A DNA stretch of 64,000 nucleotides. Origin: Reticulitermes speratus. Its lineage: Eukaryota; Arthropoda; Insecta; Blattodea; Rhinotermitidae. Below, piece after piece: positions 1 to 12,338 of this stretch. The stretch lies in NCBI GenBank assembly GCA_021186555.1, contig JAJKFL010000003.1, forward strand, positions 27,702,908 through 27,766,907, in the 5' to 3' direction. Both the position numbers and the translations under genes were made by a program. Position 1 is the first letter of the stretch, and each line of letters starts with the position of its first letter. The notes below the pieces were generated by a model. The model did no database searches, was not told the origin of the DNA, and saw nothing but the letters and a program-made list of their open reading frames with translations.

Positions 1-81
1 AATACAAATAGCATAGTTGGCGTAGTGAATGGCTGGATGAGATGGGGTGTTTTTCCCGGCATGACAGGAGGTTTTTACCTT

Positions 82-722
82 CTGCAGTTAGTACACAGAA
101 CTACTCTGGGCGCACCCAGCCACCCTTCTGCAGTAAGTACACAGACCTACTCTGGGCGCACCCAGCCACTCTTCTGCAGTAAGTACACAGACCTACTCTG
201 GGCGCACCCAGCCACTCTTCTGCAGTAAGTACACAGACCTACTCTGGGCGCACCCAGCCACTCTTCTGCAGTAAGTACACAGACCTACTCTGGGCGCACC
301 CAGCCACTCTTCTGCAGTAAGTACACAGACCTACTCTGGGCGCACCCAGCCACTCTTCTGCAGTAAGTACACAGACCTACTCTGGGCGCACCCAGCCACT
401 CTTCTGCAGTAAGTACACAGACCTACTCTGGGCGCACCCAGCCACTCTTCTGCAGTAAGTACACAGACCTACTCTGAGCGCACCCAGCCACCCTTCTGCA
501 GTAAGTACACAGACCTACTCTGGGCGCACCCAGCCACTCTTCTGCAGTAAGTACACAGATCTACTCTGGGCGCACCCAGCCACTCTTCTGCAGTAAGTAC
601 ACAGACCTACTCTGAGCGCACCCAGCCACCCTTCTGCAGTAAGTACACAGACCTACTCTGGGCGCACCCAGCCACACTTCTGCAGTAAGTACACAGACCT
701 ACTCTGGGCGCACCCAGCCACC
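82..722. repeat. 46-bp tandem satellite array, about 14 copies
   Basis: A 46-bp unit, containing CTACTCTGGGCGCACCCAG and CTTCTGCAGTAAGTACACAG, repeats head to tail with only scattered single-base differences (for example TCTGAGCG for TCTGGGCG, and CCACCC for CCACTC). The near-identity of the copies points to recent homogenisation. Each unit contains a CTGCAG site. An open frame over the first copies is only a translation of the repeat and is not taken as a gene. The array ends abruptly at about 722 in unrelated sequence. Confidence 0.95.
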
Positions 723-2960
723 TGCTCAATCAGGACAGTCTAGGAGCTCTCTCCCAGGGAAGTTGACCACTCACGTCCGTCTAGAGCCGAGGTTAAAAAT
801 GCGTGGAATTTTACTTCTAAACCCTCAGTATGCCCTCACGGCGTGGACAAGGACAGCTATAGCTTTCTTAAGTTTTAAAGCCTTCCATCACTTTAAACAT
901 ATGCAAACTCAAAGATTCAACACGTCAGTAATTTTAAAACAAATTGTACACTGCGTATTTATAATAACATTATCATAAATATTCTAATATTCATAAACAC
1001 TTTAATATTATAATCTTAATATACGGCATGGGTAATTGACCATATGCTACAACTAACGTGTAATACTTCATATGCCTAATTTTGTTAATTACACTTAGGC
1101 CACTGAAAGAAGACCCACTGATGGTGAGGACGATATTTCTGCAGGCTTCCCCTTATTTTATCTGTTGTCGTATTATCCTCCATCCTTTACTGACATGTGC
1201 CAACCAGGCCAAAGCACTTGTCGCTGGCCAAGTTTATCATGTGGTTATTGCTATGATGCTTCATGTAAATAGAAAAGTTACACGGCTGAAGGGAAATACA
1301 GGAAAGTAAGCTAGACGGGATGAGTAACAGCTCCGGTGATAAGTGCAGGGATTTAATCCATAGGACTCCTTTCCGTGGCCTCAGTATAGGTTGCACATTG
1401 GGACGTTCCTGTTACAAGGAAGCGCCCACGTAATGAAGCCAGCAGGCCGCATATTTGTCACGCCGGCATCACAGCCTTCCATTAAAACCAAAGCCCGCCT
1501 CAAGCTATGCCATTGTTTCGCCAATTTTCATTAAGCTAAATTAATCACACAAGGAATCCTTACTTCCTATGCCATCGCGTTATAAGCGCTGGCTCTAAGG
1601 GCTCGTTTCGCCATAATCGAGAAGAACCCCCTCAATATGAATAGAAGAACCATAAACAAACCAGGATAGTTCAGTCTATTGAGTGACTGGCAATAAGAAG
1701 TAAGATCGGAGTTCGACTTCCGGTAAAGGCATACGTTTTTATTTATTCCAACGAATTCAGACCGGCTCTGAGACTGTCTTCTAGCCCGTTGGTGCAGAAC
1801 GCTTTTCCTCGATACCAAAGCGTGAAACTGACCACTCCACTTCATCTAGTGGTGAGGTTGTGTGTGAATATACGAGTATGCCTATTTCTTATAGGTCATT
1901 ATGGCGTGCTGCTTACTCACAAAGAGACAAATTTATCTCTGCAGGATAAGAAATTCTGGAAATGCTCCATTGAACAAAATTCCACCTTTTATATATCCTG
2001 AAATTTCACTGTTGTGTGACGTTTGAGAGCCTCACCGCGGTGACTATGATGTGACGCCGTGTAGGTGTTCAGGATTTTCGGATTCTCGGAGGAACGTGTT
2101 CACTCCATCACCTCCGTTCATGCCGCGTTCGCAGAGCCCACCAATGTATCCTGTCACGAGACAAATGGTTTAGCTAACGCCGTCACATTCTGAACAACGG
2201 CTCGGTTCCGCGGGGTCATGACAGAGTAACAGGGAATTCCCCGTGTAGATCTAACCTTGTTCCAACCATGGATTCTAATTTAAGCCTTAACACAGGAGAT
2301 GATTTATTTAGAGACAGAGTTAGCCTCTACAGAATGGATGAAAAATGCACGGACAAGCTTCAGGGGATGATTGTACACCGCAATACAGTAAAAACCGTAT
2401 ATTAACGTAGCTTCTGTGCAGCATGGTCTCCTAATTACGGCAGCCTGCAAATTAAATACAATACACAAAGTTTCCGCCCTGAGCTCCAAGGCAGTATGCT
2501 GCTCGCATTGGTCTGTTTGTAACTTTTGCAGTGTCAACGGTGCATGGCAGCAGGCAGACTGCGTGTAGCAGTATAACACAAGATTGTTTGTTCCAGTGCT
2601 TTCAATCAGTGGTATGTGTACCACTGATGTTACACAGAGGGTCGTCTGGTGGTAAGCGAAATTATTTCAGAATTATGTTTTTCATAATTAAATTTTAAAG
2701 ATGTTCATCGCGTTAATAAAATTATTTTAAATGTATTTAAATGAAAAGAAAAATATTTATGAACTACAAAATATATTTATGAATTATATAGTTAAAGTAG
2801 AAAAGTACAAATTCTGTTATTAATATTTTCAGTACCTGGTGTTACGTGTGAATATTTTGTTCGTGATAGTGGTAGGCTAGGCAGAAAAGGTTGAAAAGCA
2901 CTGGTTTGTTTCACACGAAGTGTCAAACTGGTGAAGTGGGCGAATGCACTTAGATGCTGA
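723..2960. other. No gene recognised; scattered SINE-type fragments
   Basis: AT-rich DNA without a convincing coding region. Positions 770-846 resemble the 3' part of the SINE seen whole at 52825-53095 (CCACTCAC, GAGGTTAA, GCCCTCACGGCGTG). Positions 1665-1735 look like a tRNA-like SINE head, with GGATAGTTCAGT and a box-B-like GGAGTTCGACTTCC. A perfect 10-bp-arm palindrome, ATCAGTGGTA-TGTG-TACCACTGAT, lies near 2596-2619 and resembles the ends of hAT-type elements. Nothing else is assignable. Confidence 0.5.
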
Positions 2961-2964
2961 AATG

Positions 2965-3065
2965 GCCGACAGAAATCAAGTCGAAATCCATCCAACCACG
3001 ACTCAATTTTATTCATTATATATAAAACTACATGTTTCGACATTTTTCAAATCATCCTCGTGTTC
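2965..3065 (-). repeat. Hammerhead-bearing dispersed repeat, copy 1
   Basis: On the minus strand this carries a hammerhead-like motif followed by a short block containing GGATTTCGACTTGATTT. The same order (motif, A/T-rich spacer, GGATTTCGACTTGATTT) occurs at 61082-61180 on the plus strand. The two are therefore copies of one dispersed element, probably the terminal region of a Penelope-like element. Confidence 0.6.
3025..3065 (-). ncRNA. Hammerhead-ribozyme-like motif (decayed core)
   Basis: Read on the minus strand: stem I 5' strand GAAC, a core ACGAGGA (consensus CTGANGA, first two positions changed), one extra T, a loose stem II, GAAAC, the palindrome ACATGT, A, then GTTT. GTTT pairs with GAAC (one G-T). 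The core substitutions make self-cleavage doubtful. The arrangement matches the better-preserved copies in this window. Confidence 0.45.
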
Positions 3066-3084
3066 ACAAAGGGACGACATCCTT

Positions 3085-4010
3085 TAAAATGCCCGACATT
3101 TATTGGATGTGTGGCCGAGCTTATGGCAGTGAACGTGAAGCACGTCGCTTTTACCATGAACACGCTCCACATCGTCGCATTTCAGACCGGAAAAAATTTT
3201 CCACACTTGATGAAAGACAGAGCAATATGCTTAATATGCCGCCAAATGACGCTGAGCGACTAGGAGGACTGTTAAGGCCTCCTTAATGTGGTTTCTGCAA
3301 ATCCAAAAACTAGCACAAAGAGATTAGACACATGTGACGGGGTTGTACAGCACACAGCTCCTCTGTCTCTGCTATCTACGAGTACAGGGGCTTCAGCCAG
3401 CTGAGTACCTTCCAAGGAGGACATCTAGAGTTGTTTCTGAGTAAATGCACTGGCAAAACTGCATTTCCGCCTTTCAGTTAATTTGATGAGGAGACACGAT
3501 TTTCGAAAGAAGGAATATTTAATTTCTATAATCATCGTTTTGGGCAGAAACATTTCTAAATGGAATCTTGCACTCCAGGCACCAGCGACAGTTTTTCTTT
3601 AATGTAGGGGCAGGCCTTGCAGAAGACAGACTTCTGAGAACCTACATACTTCCACCACGTCCGACTGGGCTATTCATCACTATTTCCTACAAAATATCCT
3701 TCCAGAGCTGTTTCAAGTTGTGGATCTTCAGACCTGGATTTATTTATGGTTTATGCATGAATGTGCTCTGCCCCATTTTGTTCTTACACTTCGAGCATTC
3801 TTGAAGAAAGTATTTGCGGAAGGACGGATAGGACTGGTGGAGCAGCAGCAGGGCCTTCTCGTTTATCAGATTTAAATACATCAGATTTTCATCTCTGGGG
3901 ATATCTAAAGACTGCTTTTGTTGCCAGTGACCTTCAGTACCTGCAACAACGGATGCATAATGGATTTCAGACGATATGTACGGCATCTGGGATTTTGCAG
4001 CGAGTAGACA
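3085..4010 (+). pseudogene. Decayed IS630/Tc1-mariner-type transposase (DUF4817-like N-terminus)
   Basis: Two separated pieces resemble one transposase type common in arthropod genomes. The N-terminal piece (about 3089-3218) reads MPDIYWMCGRAYGSEREARR and then FYHEHAPHRRISDRKKFSTL, matching the DUF4817 helix-turn-helix pattern (YG.A.GN...A...Y.ERFP.RR.P....F). The C-terminal piece (about 3860-4007) reads LSDLNTSDFHLWGYLKTAFV, matching the family's SPDL.PLDF.LWG.LK motif with its last acidic residue, followed by an ICTASGILQRV helix. The middle, which would carry the first two catalytic aspartates, is not readable in one frame, so the gene is dead. Terminal repeats were not identified. The family assignment is by remembered motif, not by search. 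Confidence 0.6.
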
Positions 4011-4449
4011 ATCACTGTTCAGATGAGCAACGTCCTACCTTGAAGCTCAAAATAGATATGATAAGCGTTTTCTTTAAAGTGCAGAACGCCGTGACCATAG
4101 TACGGAGGAACCCTGTTCATATAAACTTTTTTTCTGTAAATTACGGATTAGAGTCTTTTTTCTACTCTGTGTACTATTGAATTCGTAGGTAATTGATGAA
4201 ATGGAAAAGATCTGGAAGGATTCAGTCCTGTCTCGCAGGAAGTATACTGTCCAGGTCTATACTACCAGAATTTCTGAAGTGCATCAGGTACCCGGGAAGA
4301 TTATTATTATTATTGCTATTAATCACGTTTATGCAGTGTATTTACAATTATGCACCTGAAACAAACGATGTTTCTAAAGTATAAATTGTTGCATCTATTC
4401 CGGGTTTAAAATTTTTTGTACACGTAACGATATTTCTCGTGATAAACGT

Positions 4450-5169
4450 TTTGTACTTTTGCAGTAACACTTGCCGCTGTACGTGCGCAGTGCCCAATAT
4501 TGTTGCTTTCTGTAGTTCCTTGCTGTCGTTCTTTACAGTAAATTATTCAGATATTTTCTGAACTGCTTTGAGATGTTTCCAGTTGCCCTTAATAATACTG
4601 GTATAACTTTTGTTTTTACATTCCACAAGCGCTTCATTTCTATTGCAAGGTCTTTATACTTTAGTCTTTTCGGTTTTATTTCTTTATCACATTTCTATCT
4701 TCTAAAATTGCAATGTCTAGTAACAGATATGTTCCTTTGTCGTCATCACGAGTTACGATATGCAGCTTATTGTTAGGGATGATTCTGTCAGTTTACACTT
4801 GTTGATTACTTAATATGGTGATCTTACCTTCATGACTTCTTTCTAATAATTTTGGTACATGCTCATACCAGTGTTCATTCTCTAATTTTACGTTTATCTC
4901 CTTGCATATGGTAAAGTGTAGTTGAGCACACACTCTATCATTATGTGTTGTTCGTTTGCCAATATTGAGAATGCTAGTATAATATGGTCTATTATCTCAT
5001 TATTTCTTTGACATATTTCACATTTGACCACTGTTTCTCTTCGTAATATTTTTGTTGCGTGATTTTTTGTTTGTAATGCCTTACTATTATAATTACTATC
5101 ATTAAAAATAAAAGTCTCTTCTGCGCAGGATTTATGACTGCCACTAAGGTAATAGGAAATTAAAATCAC
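4450..5169 (-). pseudogene. Non-LTR retrotransposon remnant, region after the reverse transcriptase
   Basis: Minus-strand pieces in shifting frames match the C-terminal region of a large arthropod LINE group. First comes VVKCEICQRNNEIIDHIILA and then FSILANEQH, a zinc-knuckle-like CxxC...H segment of the type seen after the RT domain. Next is RMNTGMSMYQNY (family: W.EH.P...). Last, in another frame, is YKDLAIEMKRLWNVKTKVIP followed by VLLRATGNISKQFRKYLNNL, and finally ATILGTAHVQRQVL-like residues near 4450-4500. Several stops and at least one frame change break the reading. The polymerase domain is not present. This is an old, 5'-truncated copy, as is usual for target-primed insertion. Confidence 0.65.
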
Positions 5170-5417
5170 GTAACGAGCCCCGTACTAACATACAACTGAT
5201 TCTCCCACATATCCACCGTATATAATGAGGTTAAAACATGAAAATGCTTGTCACATTATTCGATTTACAGATGCACAACACCGACGCCGACATGTATGCA
5301 TGAACGGGTAGGAGTAACATGAACTGCGTGTAGATTCAAAACACGCACATTTATGCCACATTTAATTTAAAAAATTATCCAAATCATCTAAAAATAAGGC
5401 CCAGTGTTACACTAAAG

Positions 5418-5887
5418 CAGTGGTTCCCAAACTTTTTCTGTCCACCGCCCCCGTGGTTCCATATACACACCCACAGCGCCCCCTTACCTTTTTTTAAAAA
5501 AACATAAATGCGCTTTTGTTTCCACTTTTATTTTATATTTAAAAATCGTTTAAATAAAATTATAAGACTTAAACTTAATGTTTAGGTGTTAATTAATAAA
5601 TTGAAATTATTATATTTTTATGATTAACAATAATTCACCTAGCAATAGTTTATTAAATAATATGTGCTTGAATAAGATTCATAAATTAAAATACTAAGAA
5701 ATTTAGTTCATTTTTTATTTTTAACACAAAAATTACTTTATTTGAATTTTATTATAGAAATAAATGCACTACTTATCCCCCCTGTGATAATAACAGCGCT
5801 CCCTTCCACCTCTCGTACATATTAGCGCCCACCTCGGTAATCCCACCGCCCCCCAGGGGGCGGTACCACCCACTTTGGGAACCACTG
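5418..5887. mobile_element. hAT-like non-autonomous element (MITE), 470 bp
   Basis: The ends are inverted repeats: CAGTGGTTCCCAAACT at the left, and the reverse complement of CAGTGGTTCCCAAAGT at the right. It is flanked by an 8-bp direct repeat with one mismatch, CACTAAAG (5410-5417) and CACTAAAA (5888-5895). An 8-bp duplication and CAGTGGTT-type ends are typical of hAT transposons. The interior is AT-rich and non-coding, with C-rich patches just inside each end (CACCGCCCCC, CCACCGCCCCCC). It must have been mobilised by a transposase encoded elsewhere. Confidence 0.85.
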
Positions 5888-5895
5888 CACTAAAA

Positions 5896-7488
5896 CCTGC
5901 ATAAAATGTTACTCACATAACAAAAGGAAATCAAGGAGCTCTGAGTGTAATTTATTGACTGACTAGTGAAAGTGTCCCCCTTCGTGAGGCTTTAAGATTT
6001 ATTCACTAACTAAAGAAAAATAGTGTATTATGTGTACATCATTCCGATATTTTGGATTTTTATCCATTTTGATTCATTAAAACCCTAATTTTCATAAGGC
6101 AGAAGTGGACTTCTTTGTGGAACCCATAAAATTTCCAGAGATCTTGTTCAAATGCGACATGGGAGAGATTTAGTGGTATGCATTTTACTTTTCGAATTTC
6201 AAAGTAACTTTGAATAAACTTCAGTGAATGCTTCAAATCTTTCATTCAAAATTAATTGAATGCATTTTTTTTACATAGCGCAATGTGCATCTAGTGCAGC
6301 CTTGCTAAATTTGTTCTCAAAATAAAGCTCCTCAAATGGGCCTCCTATAAAGCTAGCGTCTTCTTAACCATTTCAAAGGAAACAACGCAAGTGCTTTTCC
6401 TTTGATGCTTCCCGATTTCCGAAAGACATAACTTTCTGTTGGATGGATTCCAGCTTCGTCCATTTGACGATTAAGGTAAGTATGAGGCATTGTTGACATG
6501 ATACTAGCAGCGGAAAGCAGAAGTACTTGGAGTAAACCTGTCCCAGTGTCACATTGTCCTTTATAAATCCCACATGGGCTACCCCGAATCCGAACCCCGA
6601 CCTTCGGGTTGAAAGGCCGTATTCAGTTCCAACCACACTGTTAGAACTTGAATTCCCGTTTAAAAAAGGAAATAATTTAAAGTTGTTGAGGAAAATAATC
6701 AGAGTTTACTGCGAGAATTATAGGAAAACCAAAGTACACTGTTTGGACAGAATCCAAAGTCAACTAGTTTTAAATTAGTTGGTATATATAGTGACAACTG
6801 TGCTGTGAAGGGTTAACCGACACATGAAACATAAGCATACTACAGAAACCCAAACAATGAATTGCTCTTTCAAATTAAATTCATTGTATAAAAGCGGAAT
6901 AATGCGACATGGATCGCTTTATGGATTTTAAAACGGTACATATTTATTACATCTAACCGCCATAGTATGGTAAAAAAACATAATTAAATTATTCCTTGCT
7001 TCCACCGGAAATGGAAGACCGAACCTCACGCCTGTACTGACCAAACTAAGTCACTTAAATTTATTTGGACTCTTACAGCTAACACAATATCCATATTTGG
7101 CTACTGGAAAGGGCTCTGGTGAGATTTTGTCTGCTTGGAGTCTTTATTAGCTAAGGATAGATCATAAGTCTCATAGACTCCAGACATAATTCATCCTGAC
7201 CGCTATTTGGCTTTCACCATTTTTCTTTTTTTCTTCATGCAAATTGTAAAATCCATATTTTCTGACTTAATTCCCTTGAATCTAGAGACGATGTATCAGA
7301 GCACGCGATGTCCATATGGCGCACATTTCACCCGCTGTTTCAGCAAAATCAACCAACACTATCATTTGGTACCAAGATTAAGTGACAACACGACATGTCT
7401 ATTTACTAGTGACTCTCACCGCCTTCTACACTTGCCCAAAGAATAGGTAGAGTCCTAACACCTCGCCCCCTATGATATTTAATTTTCT
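5896..7488. other. No gene recognised
   Basis: AT-rich intergenic or intronic DNA. About 6677-6750 is one copy of a short dispersed repeat (core AATAATCGCTGTTTACTGTG, here diverged) that recurs at 17975, 23175, 49670 and 54310. No conserved coding frame is apparent. Confidence 0.5.
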
Positions 7489-7740
7489 TTCTTTATTCTC
7501 GTGATGTGGCGAGAATATGTTCTGCGGCCTCTAATGGGTCCACTCTTATACCCCGAATGTTGGATGAATGAATATGGACCATTGGTAGAATGAAAAGTCA
7601 CAGAGGAAGCCCGAATGAGGAGGAGAAAACCCTGTATCAGCGCTACTTCGTCCACCAAAAATCCCACACAGACTGCACTGGGATCCAACTAGATCTTTCG
7701 CGAATAGGAGTCAGCGATTAACGGCCTGATTTATGGAAGA
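7489..7740 (-). repeat. tRNA-derived SINE (family C), minus copy
   Basis: Read on the minus strand it begins with a tRNA-like head (GGCCGTTAATCGCTGACTCC), followed by TGTGGGATTTTTGGTGGAC. The copy at 29461 has GGCGGTTAGTCGCC and TGTGGGATTTGTGGTGGAC at the same places, and a third copy lies at 58930-59160. The shared order identifies them as one SINE family. This copy is diverged and its ends are approximate. Confidence 0.6.
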
Positions 7741-8575
7741 GAAGAACTTGTTAAAGGATTCCACAATCGGCAATTGGATGAAAAAAATTAAAAACAGAAA
7801 AAAGTAAAAAAAAAAAATAAGAAAAAGTTTCCGTGTGCTTTCTTTGCACCTTGGCACTCTTGACTGCACGTAGATTTGTTAGGTACTTCTGCAAATAGGC
7901 ACGAGCTTTATGCTGAAAATTGCAATAGACTAGAAATTTCTCTCAGAACCTTTAATGTCAGTGTGTAACATCTTACATGTTCATTGCGGTGAGCATCAAG
8001 ACGGTAGTTGATGGGATGCGGGGACGTAAAATTTGTTATATTGGCACCAAAGTATCGAAAAATGTGCTGTTTCTTCAGGTAGGTATAAAATTTTATCAAA
8101 ACCTATCTAGAAGTTTACGAATTGAAATAAGAGGTAGGAGAGATAACATGCATGGTCTAATCTACATGCCTTAGTTTCATGCATATCGTTCAAGAAACAC
8201 ATATTGACTGATGAAGAGTTACAAACATTTGCACGTTACTGTACAGCATGAACTCGACACACTGAGCGATTCATTGTCAAAGCAAATTACGTAATGTGTG
8301 CAATGTTTGTCTTTTCACAGACGTAATTATGGCAACTGGCTTACAATTCTGCATGCCTCTCTTTACTACGTCATCTGCAAGGACAATTAGTGTACTGAGA
8401 TCAACCTCTCTTCATACGGCTAAGAGTAATTTCTCAATAAACACGCCTCTCATAAAACACAGATCACATCCAAAAACTAATTTATATTTATGCATTATCT
8501 AAGTTTATTATCGTAGTATAGAAATTGGATGTATGTTTCGAGTTTCAGCGAATTTCGATGCACTGATGTAGTTAT
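7741..8575. other. No gene recognised
   Basis: Contains an A-rich tract at about 7780-7830 and otherwise unremarkable AT-rich sequence. The short open frames show no motif I recognise. Confidence 0.5.
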
Positions 8576-9155
8576 CATAAGCAGTACTCAAGTGGAAGCA
8601 AAATTTAACGAGACAGTCAATGTACGTATAAACTAGCATTGAGGCGCTTTGGTGAAACAGTTGTTGCCGTGGAAAAGCAATAAGTATTAGGCCTACATGT
8701 TCCGAGTGTATGTCTGTAACCTTAGTTATGCAGCACGCAAAGCGCATGCAACGTATTATATTGTCATCTGTAGCCTATCCGGCTTTATCATATTTTTCCA
8801 CATTATCTCATAAACAGCACGATTTTCGGGGAGGGGGGAGATATTGAACATGAAATGCATGTTTTGATTTTCTCTACAACTTTTGCCTGAAACATTTCTC
8901 ATTCTAGGAGGAATTCAGCAAGATATTATCATAGATGTACGTAGGTCTTTATGTAAAGCAATTGTTATTCTTGTCAGATTTTAATGAAACTTGAAATTTC
9001 TCGACAGATTTTCGAAAAATATTAATATACCAAATTTCATGAAGATCCTTCCAGTGGGAGTTTAGGTGTGCCATACGGACGAAAGGACGGACGGACAGAC
9101 AGACATGACGAAGCTAATAGTCGCTTTTCGCAATTCTGCGAACGCGCCTAAAAAC
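8576..9155 (+). repeat. Dispersed repeat ending in GGAC/GACA, copy 1
   Basis: Shares long blocks with 41745-42645 in the same order: CAATGTACRTATAAAC, GTTGCCGTGGAAA, GCAAAGCGCAT, CACATTATCTCATAAAC, a TCTTTATGTAAA block, TTCATGAA..TCC.TCCAGTGGGAG, a GGAC/GACA stretch, GACATGACRAAGCTAATA, and GCGAACGCRCCTAAAAA. Here the tetranucleotide run is only about 30 bp (9082-9107), against about 380 bp in the other copy. No protein is encoded. It is probably the untranslated end of a larger transposon. Confidence 0.75.
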
Positions 9156-11039
9156 TTACGTGGTCCAAAGTGTAACTAAACTACACAATCATAGGTATGA
9201 AATGCACGGCATCTAGTCACAACACTGTATTAATTTATGTCTACGGAGCAAAATTCCCATTGCGAATCCAAGAGTCACCCAGCTATTCAAGAAATTTTGT
9301 ACCTTTTGAGAAAACCGAAATTTCATTATCAAGCTCACATGTCCATATCTTAGGTACCGTAGGCACTGTCCTCCTAGCAAACCGGCCGGGGCGTGAAGCT
9401 TACCACTCACCTCCACATAATGTCAAGTTTAATGCACGGAACTCTCTACCTTCTCCCTCATACAACTTCATGGTGTGATGTAATTAAACACAGAAGAAAG
9501 TTTACCTTTACCGAAATCGTTTTGTAATTTTATTTTCAATTTTTACATTTTCGTACTAAATTGCTTTATTTTTGTATTTCTCTTCCTCCCGGACTAGAGA
9601 CTGAAGAGAAGGCTATTGTTCACGGGTCTCTCATTAAGAGCCGCTATGGGAAAGAACCCGTCTCCGCGCTGCAGGGTGGAGATCAAGGACCTTCCGTCTC
9701 ATTACAGCGACGCTTCGTAAAATTTGCTGTAATATGAAATCCGTATCACTTTTATTTTGAATTTATAAAATTTATTCATATTACCATTTCGTAATTCCAT
9801 ATACCATGCACTTTTCTTCTATATTACGCATCTTACCCTCACATGCAGCACCCCGCCTCATCTACATAGAAGCTATACAAAATTCTGAGCAACGTGTTGA
9901 CAGACAACGAAGCTAATATTTGTATATTAGGCTATGTATGTATGTTTCTGTAATGGAAACTGTAGTCTACCTCCATGCAGCAGGGTTCTTCGTAAGAAGT
10001 CAATCACCGCTCATATAGTCGAGATATACGCAGAACTTTACGTAATCCGAAGTTTCACAACAGCCAGATAAACCCGTTCCTTCCATACCCATCTTTAAGA
10101 TCGGTTTTAATACCATCTTCCAATCTACACCTAGTTCTTCCAAGTTGTCACTTTTTATCGTGCTTTCCTACCAAAACTTTCATGCCTAATGCATTCCTCG
10201 CCAATTTTACCCTTCGTGGTTTGATCATCCCATTATTTGGAGAGGAGTAGCCTGCTAAATCAATAATTTTAAAATTATACAGCTGGCCTGTAATAACAGT
10301 TACGCTATTTTAGTACAAGTCTGGGACCGTGTGCAGTTTGTAGCGTGCAAAGCAACTTCGCTCAGGCATTTTCATTTCCGACACGTTAAAGCGACTTCCC
10401 AGTTACCAAATTGGCGCTTAATGTTTAGCCCCTCCCCATCCCACGGTACATCTGTCACTCGAATGTCTATAGACAGTGTCCGGAAATTCGTACCTACCGG
10501 CTCCACCACGCGATTTCTTGTATTCTGCGACGAAAACGCCCCTTGTTAAAATATTCGAGGAAAGCATAATAGCCTTTCAAGAAGAATGCGATGCAGCAAC
10601 ACGCTGTATATGATTTCGTGTTCGTATTTTAGCAGGATAATTTGTGTTCTGTCACCAGGCTATGGATGCAGGATGCGGCCTACGTACATAGTGTATAGCT
10701 GCTAACGTATTGAGTAATCCACATCAGATTTAAAAATATAGTCAGTCGTCCATGAAGATTACCGTGATTTGACGCATGATGCTGCGTAGTCAGGTATAAA
10801 TTTAAATAAAGCTTTTCAGAGTAAACTGCTGCTTCCTTCTTCAAGGCAGAATCTTCTGTCTTGAAGACGTAGAGACAGGCTCCTTCAAAACGTTTGTGTA
10901 TTTTTACCAAAATACGTACAGGCGGAGCGTTCCAGAAGAACGTAATTTCAATGTTCACCACCGTGAGTCTAAAATCTCCACAAACAAGGATAGATTAATT
11001 TTCGTTTCCGAAGGGTCATAATGGGCCAATAGTGACAGG

Positions 11040-11040
<1 letters not shown>
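9156..11040. other. No gene recognised; old repeat pieces
   Basis: Positions 9355-9480 contain a SINE 3'-end-like block (GGGGCGTGAAGCTTACCACT, CACCTCC) also seen at 28945, 40140 and 52990. Positions 10085-10230 and 38455-38610 share a C/T-rich block with partly matching phrases (TTTAAGAT..GTTTTAAT/GTTGTAAT, CTAGTTCTTCCAAG/CTAGGACTTCCAAG), suggesting another old repeat. No gene is supported. Confidence 0.45.
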
Positions 11041-11082
<42 letters not shown>

Positions 11083-11160
11083 TGTGGAGGAAGAAGTGTG
11101 AGGGGAAGAGAAGGAGGAGGAGGAGGAGAAGAAGAAGAAAAGAGGAAGAAAAGAAATATT
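11041..11160. repeat. (AAT)n microsatellite followed by purine-rich tract
   Basis: About 40 bp of perfect (TAA) repeats is followed by a GGA/GAA-rich purine strand to about 11160. Low complexity, non-coding. Confidence 0.9.
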
Positions 11161-11459
11161 AAAAACATCTCGGACCATAAAAATTGCTTTCTATAGCCTC
11201 AGCAACGAAAAGTAACTTAATGCAAATGTAATGTTCACAAAGAAGACCCCAAAAAGGGATCCATTTACAGGCTCTCAATGATTTATGTGTGGTATATTTA
11301 AGGACGCTTGACCAGTTTGACTTGCAACGTCAAATGAGAGGTTGATTAGCGAATAATAAATAAGCAGGATAAGGAAAGAGGACTTTGAGGCCTAACTTGA
11401 TATACCGTCCCGGAACTTCCCTATTGGAACTTAGGAAAATCCTGTAAGAATAACCGGTC

Positions 11460-11535
11460 CCTGTGCAGAGATTTGAACCCGGGATCTGCTGAATGCATTG
11501 ACAGGAATGCTAACCATTATATTAAAACGTTCTCC
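11460..11535 (-). repeat. tRNA-like SINE head
   Basis: On the minus strand, ATAATGGTTAGCATTCCTG then CAGATCCCGGGTTCAAATCTC resembles a tRNA acceptor/D-arm with box A and a box B (GGGTTCAAATC). It lacks an obvious complete cloverleaf and lies in repeat DNA, so a SINE head is more likely than a functional tRNA gene. Confidence 0.45.
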
Positions 11536-12338
11536 CCTTGTTGAAAAGATGGTGCCTTACATCGGCACGCTTTATGACGCTACGCTGTCTTTCATATGTC
11601 AATAAGTTTTGCAGCTCTTCAGATGACATTCTGTCTAGAGGGGATCAAAATATTTACGAACAAAATAGCAGCACTTCAAGTGCAGTCCGCATGTTTTTGT
11701 GTTACGAACATAAACGTATTGCCATTTGTGACGCGTCTGCTGACGTCTGAAACGTTTTCATGGACGTAGAGTAAAGTCAGGCTTGGTTTGTGTTGACGTT
11801 GGGAAGTTCAGTTACAATTCCGCTCAGAAATACTGGAGAAAGTACATTTTAATGCAGAGTAAAGTGGAGCTGTCAGAACCACTCGTACGAGGGAAACAAA
11901 TGGGTACACCAGGAAACCTACAATTCTAGATTCGGTTCAAGTAACAAGTCACTTTGTTCTTATTTTCGTTTTTCACACAATGCGAAGTGCCTGTGTTCCT
12001 GCATATTTAACATATGTGCTAACCCCATGTAGCAGAGTTCTTTTTGAGAAGCTAACAGTTATTCAGATAATCAAAATCTTCTTCTTTTTTGGCACCCAAA
12101 GATTCGTTATCGTATTTAGAACAGGCAGCACTAGAATTTATACTAAGGCAGATGAATCAAGTCAATCCCTCGTATCTTCATTTCAAGCTAACTTCACCAG
12201 TATCCTCCAACCTATTTCTAGACTTTCAGCATGTGTCTACGCCTATATACTGTTTCTTTGAAAATAAGTGCTGAAAACTTCAAAGGAAAAGAAGTCTTGC
12301 CTTCTGTAGTTTATTTAGCCCTGCTTTCATTATCTAGA

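Noticed and set aside
82-722. CRISPR-like regular repeats
   Set aside because: The units are contiguous with no unique spacers, and the window is eukaryotic.
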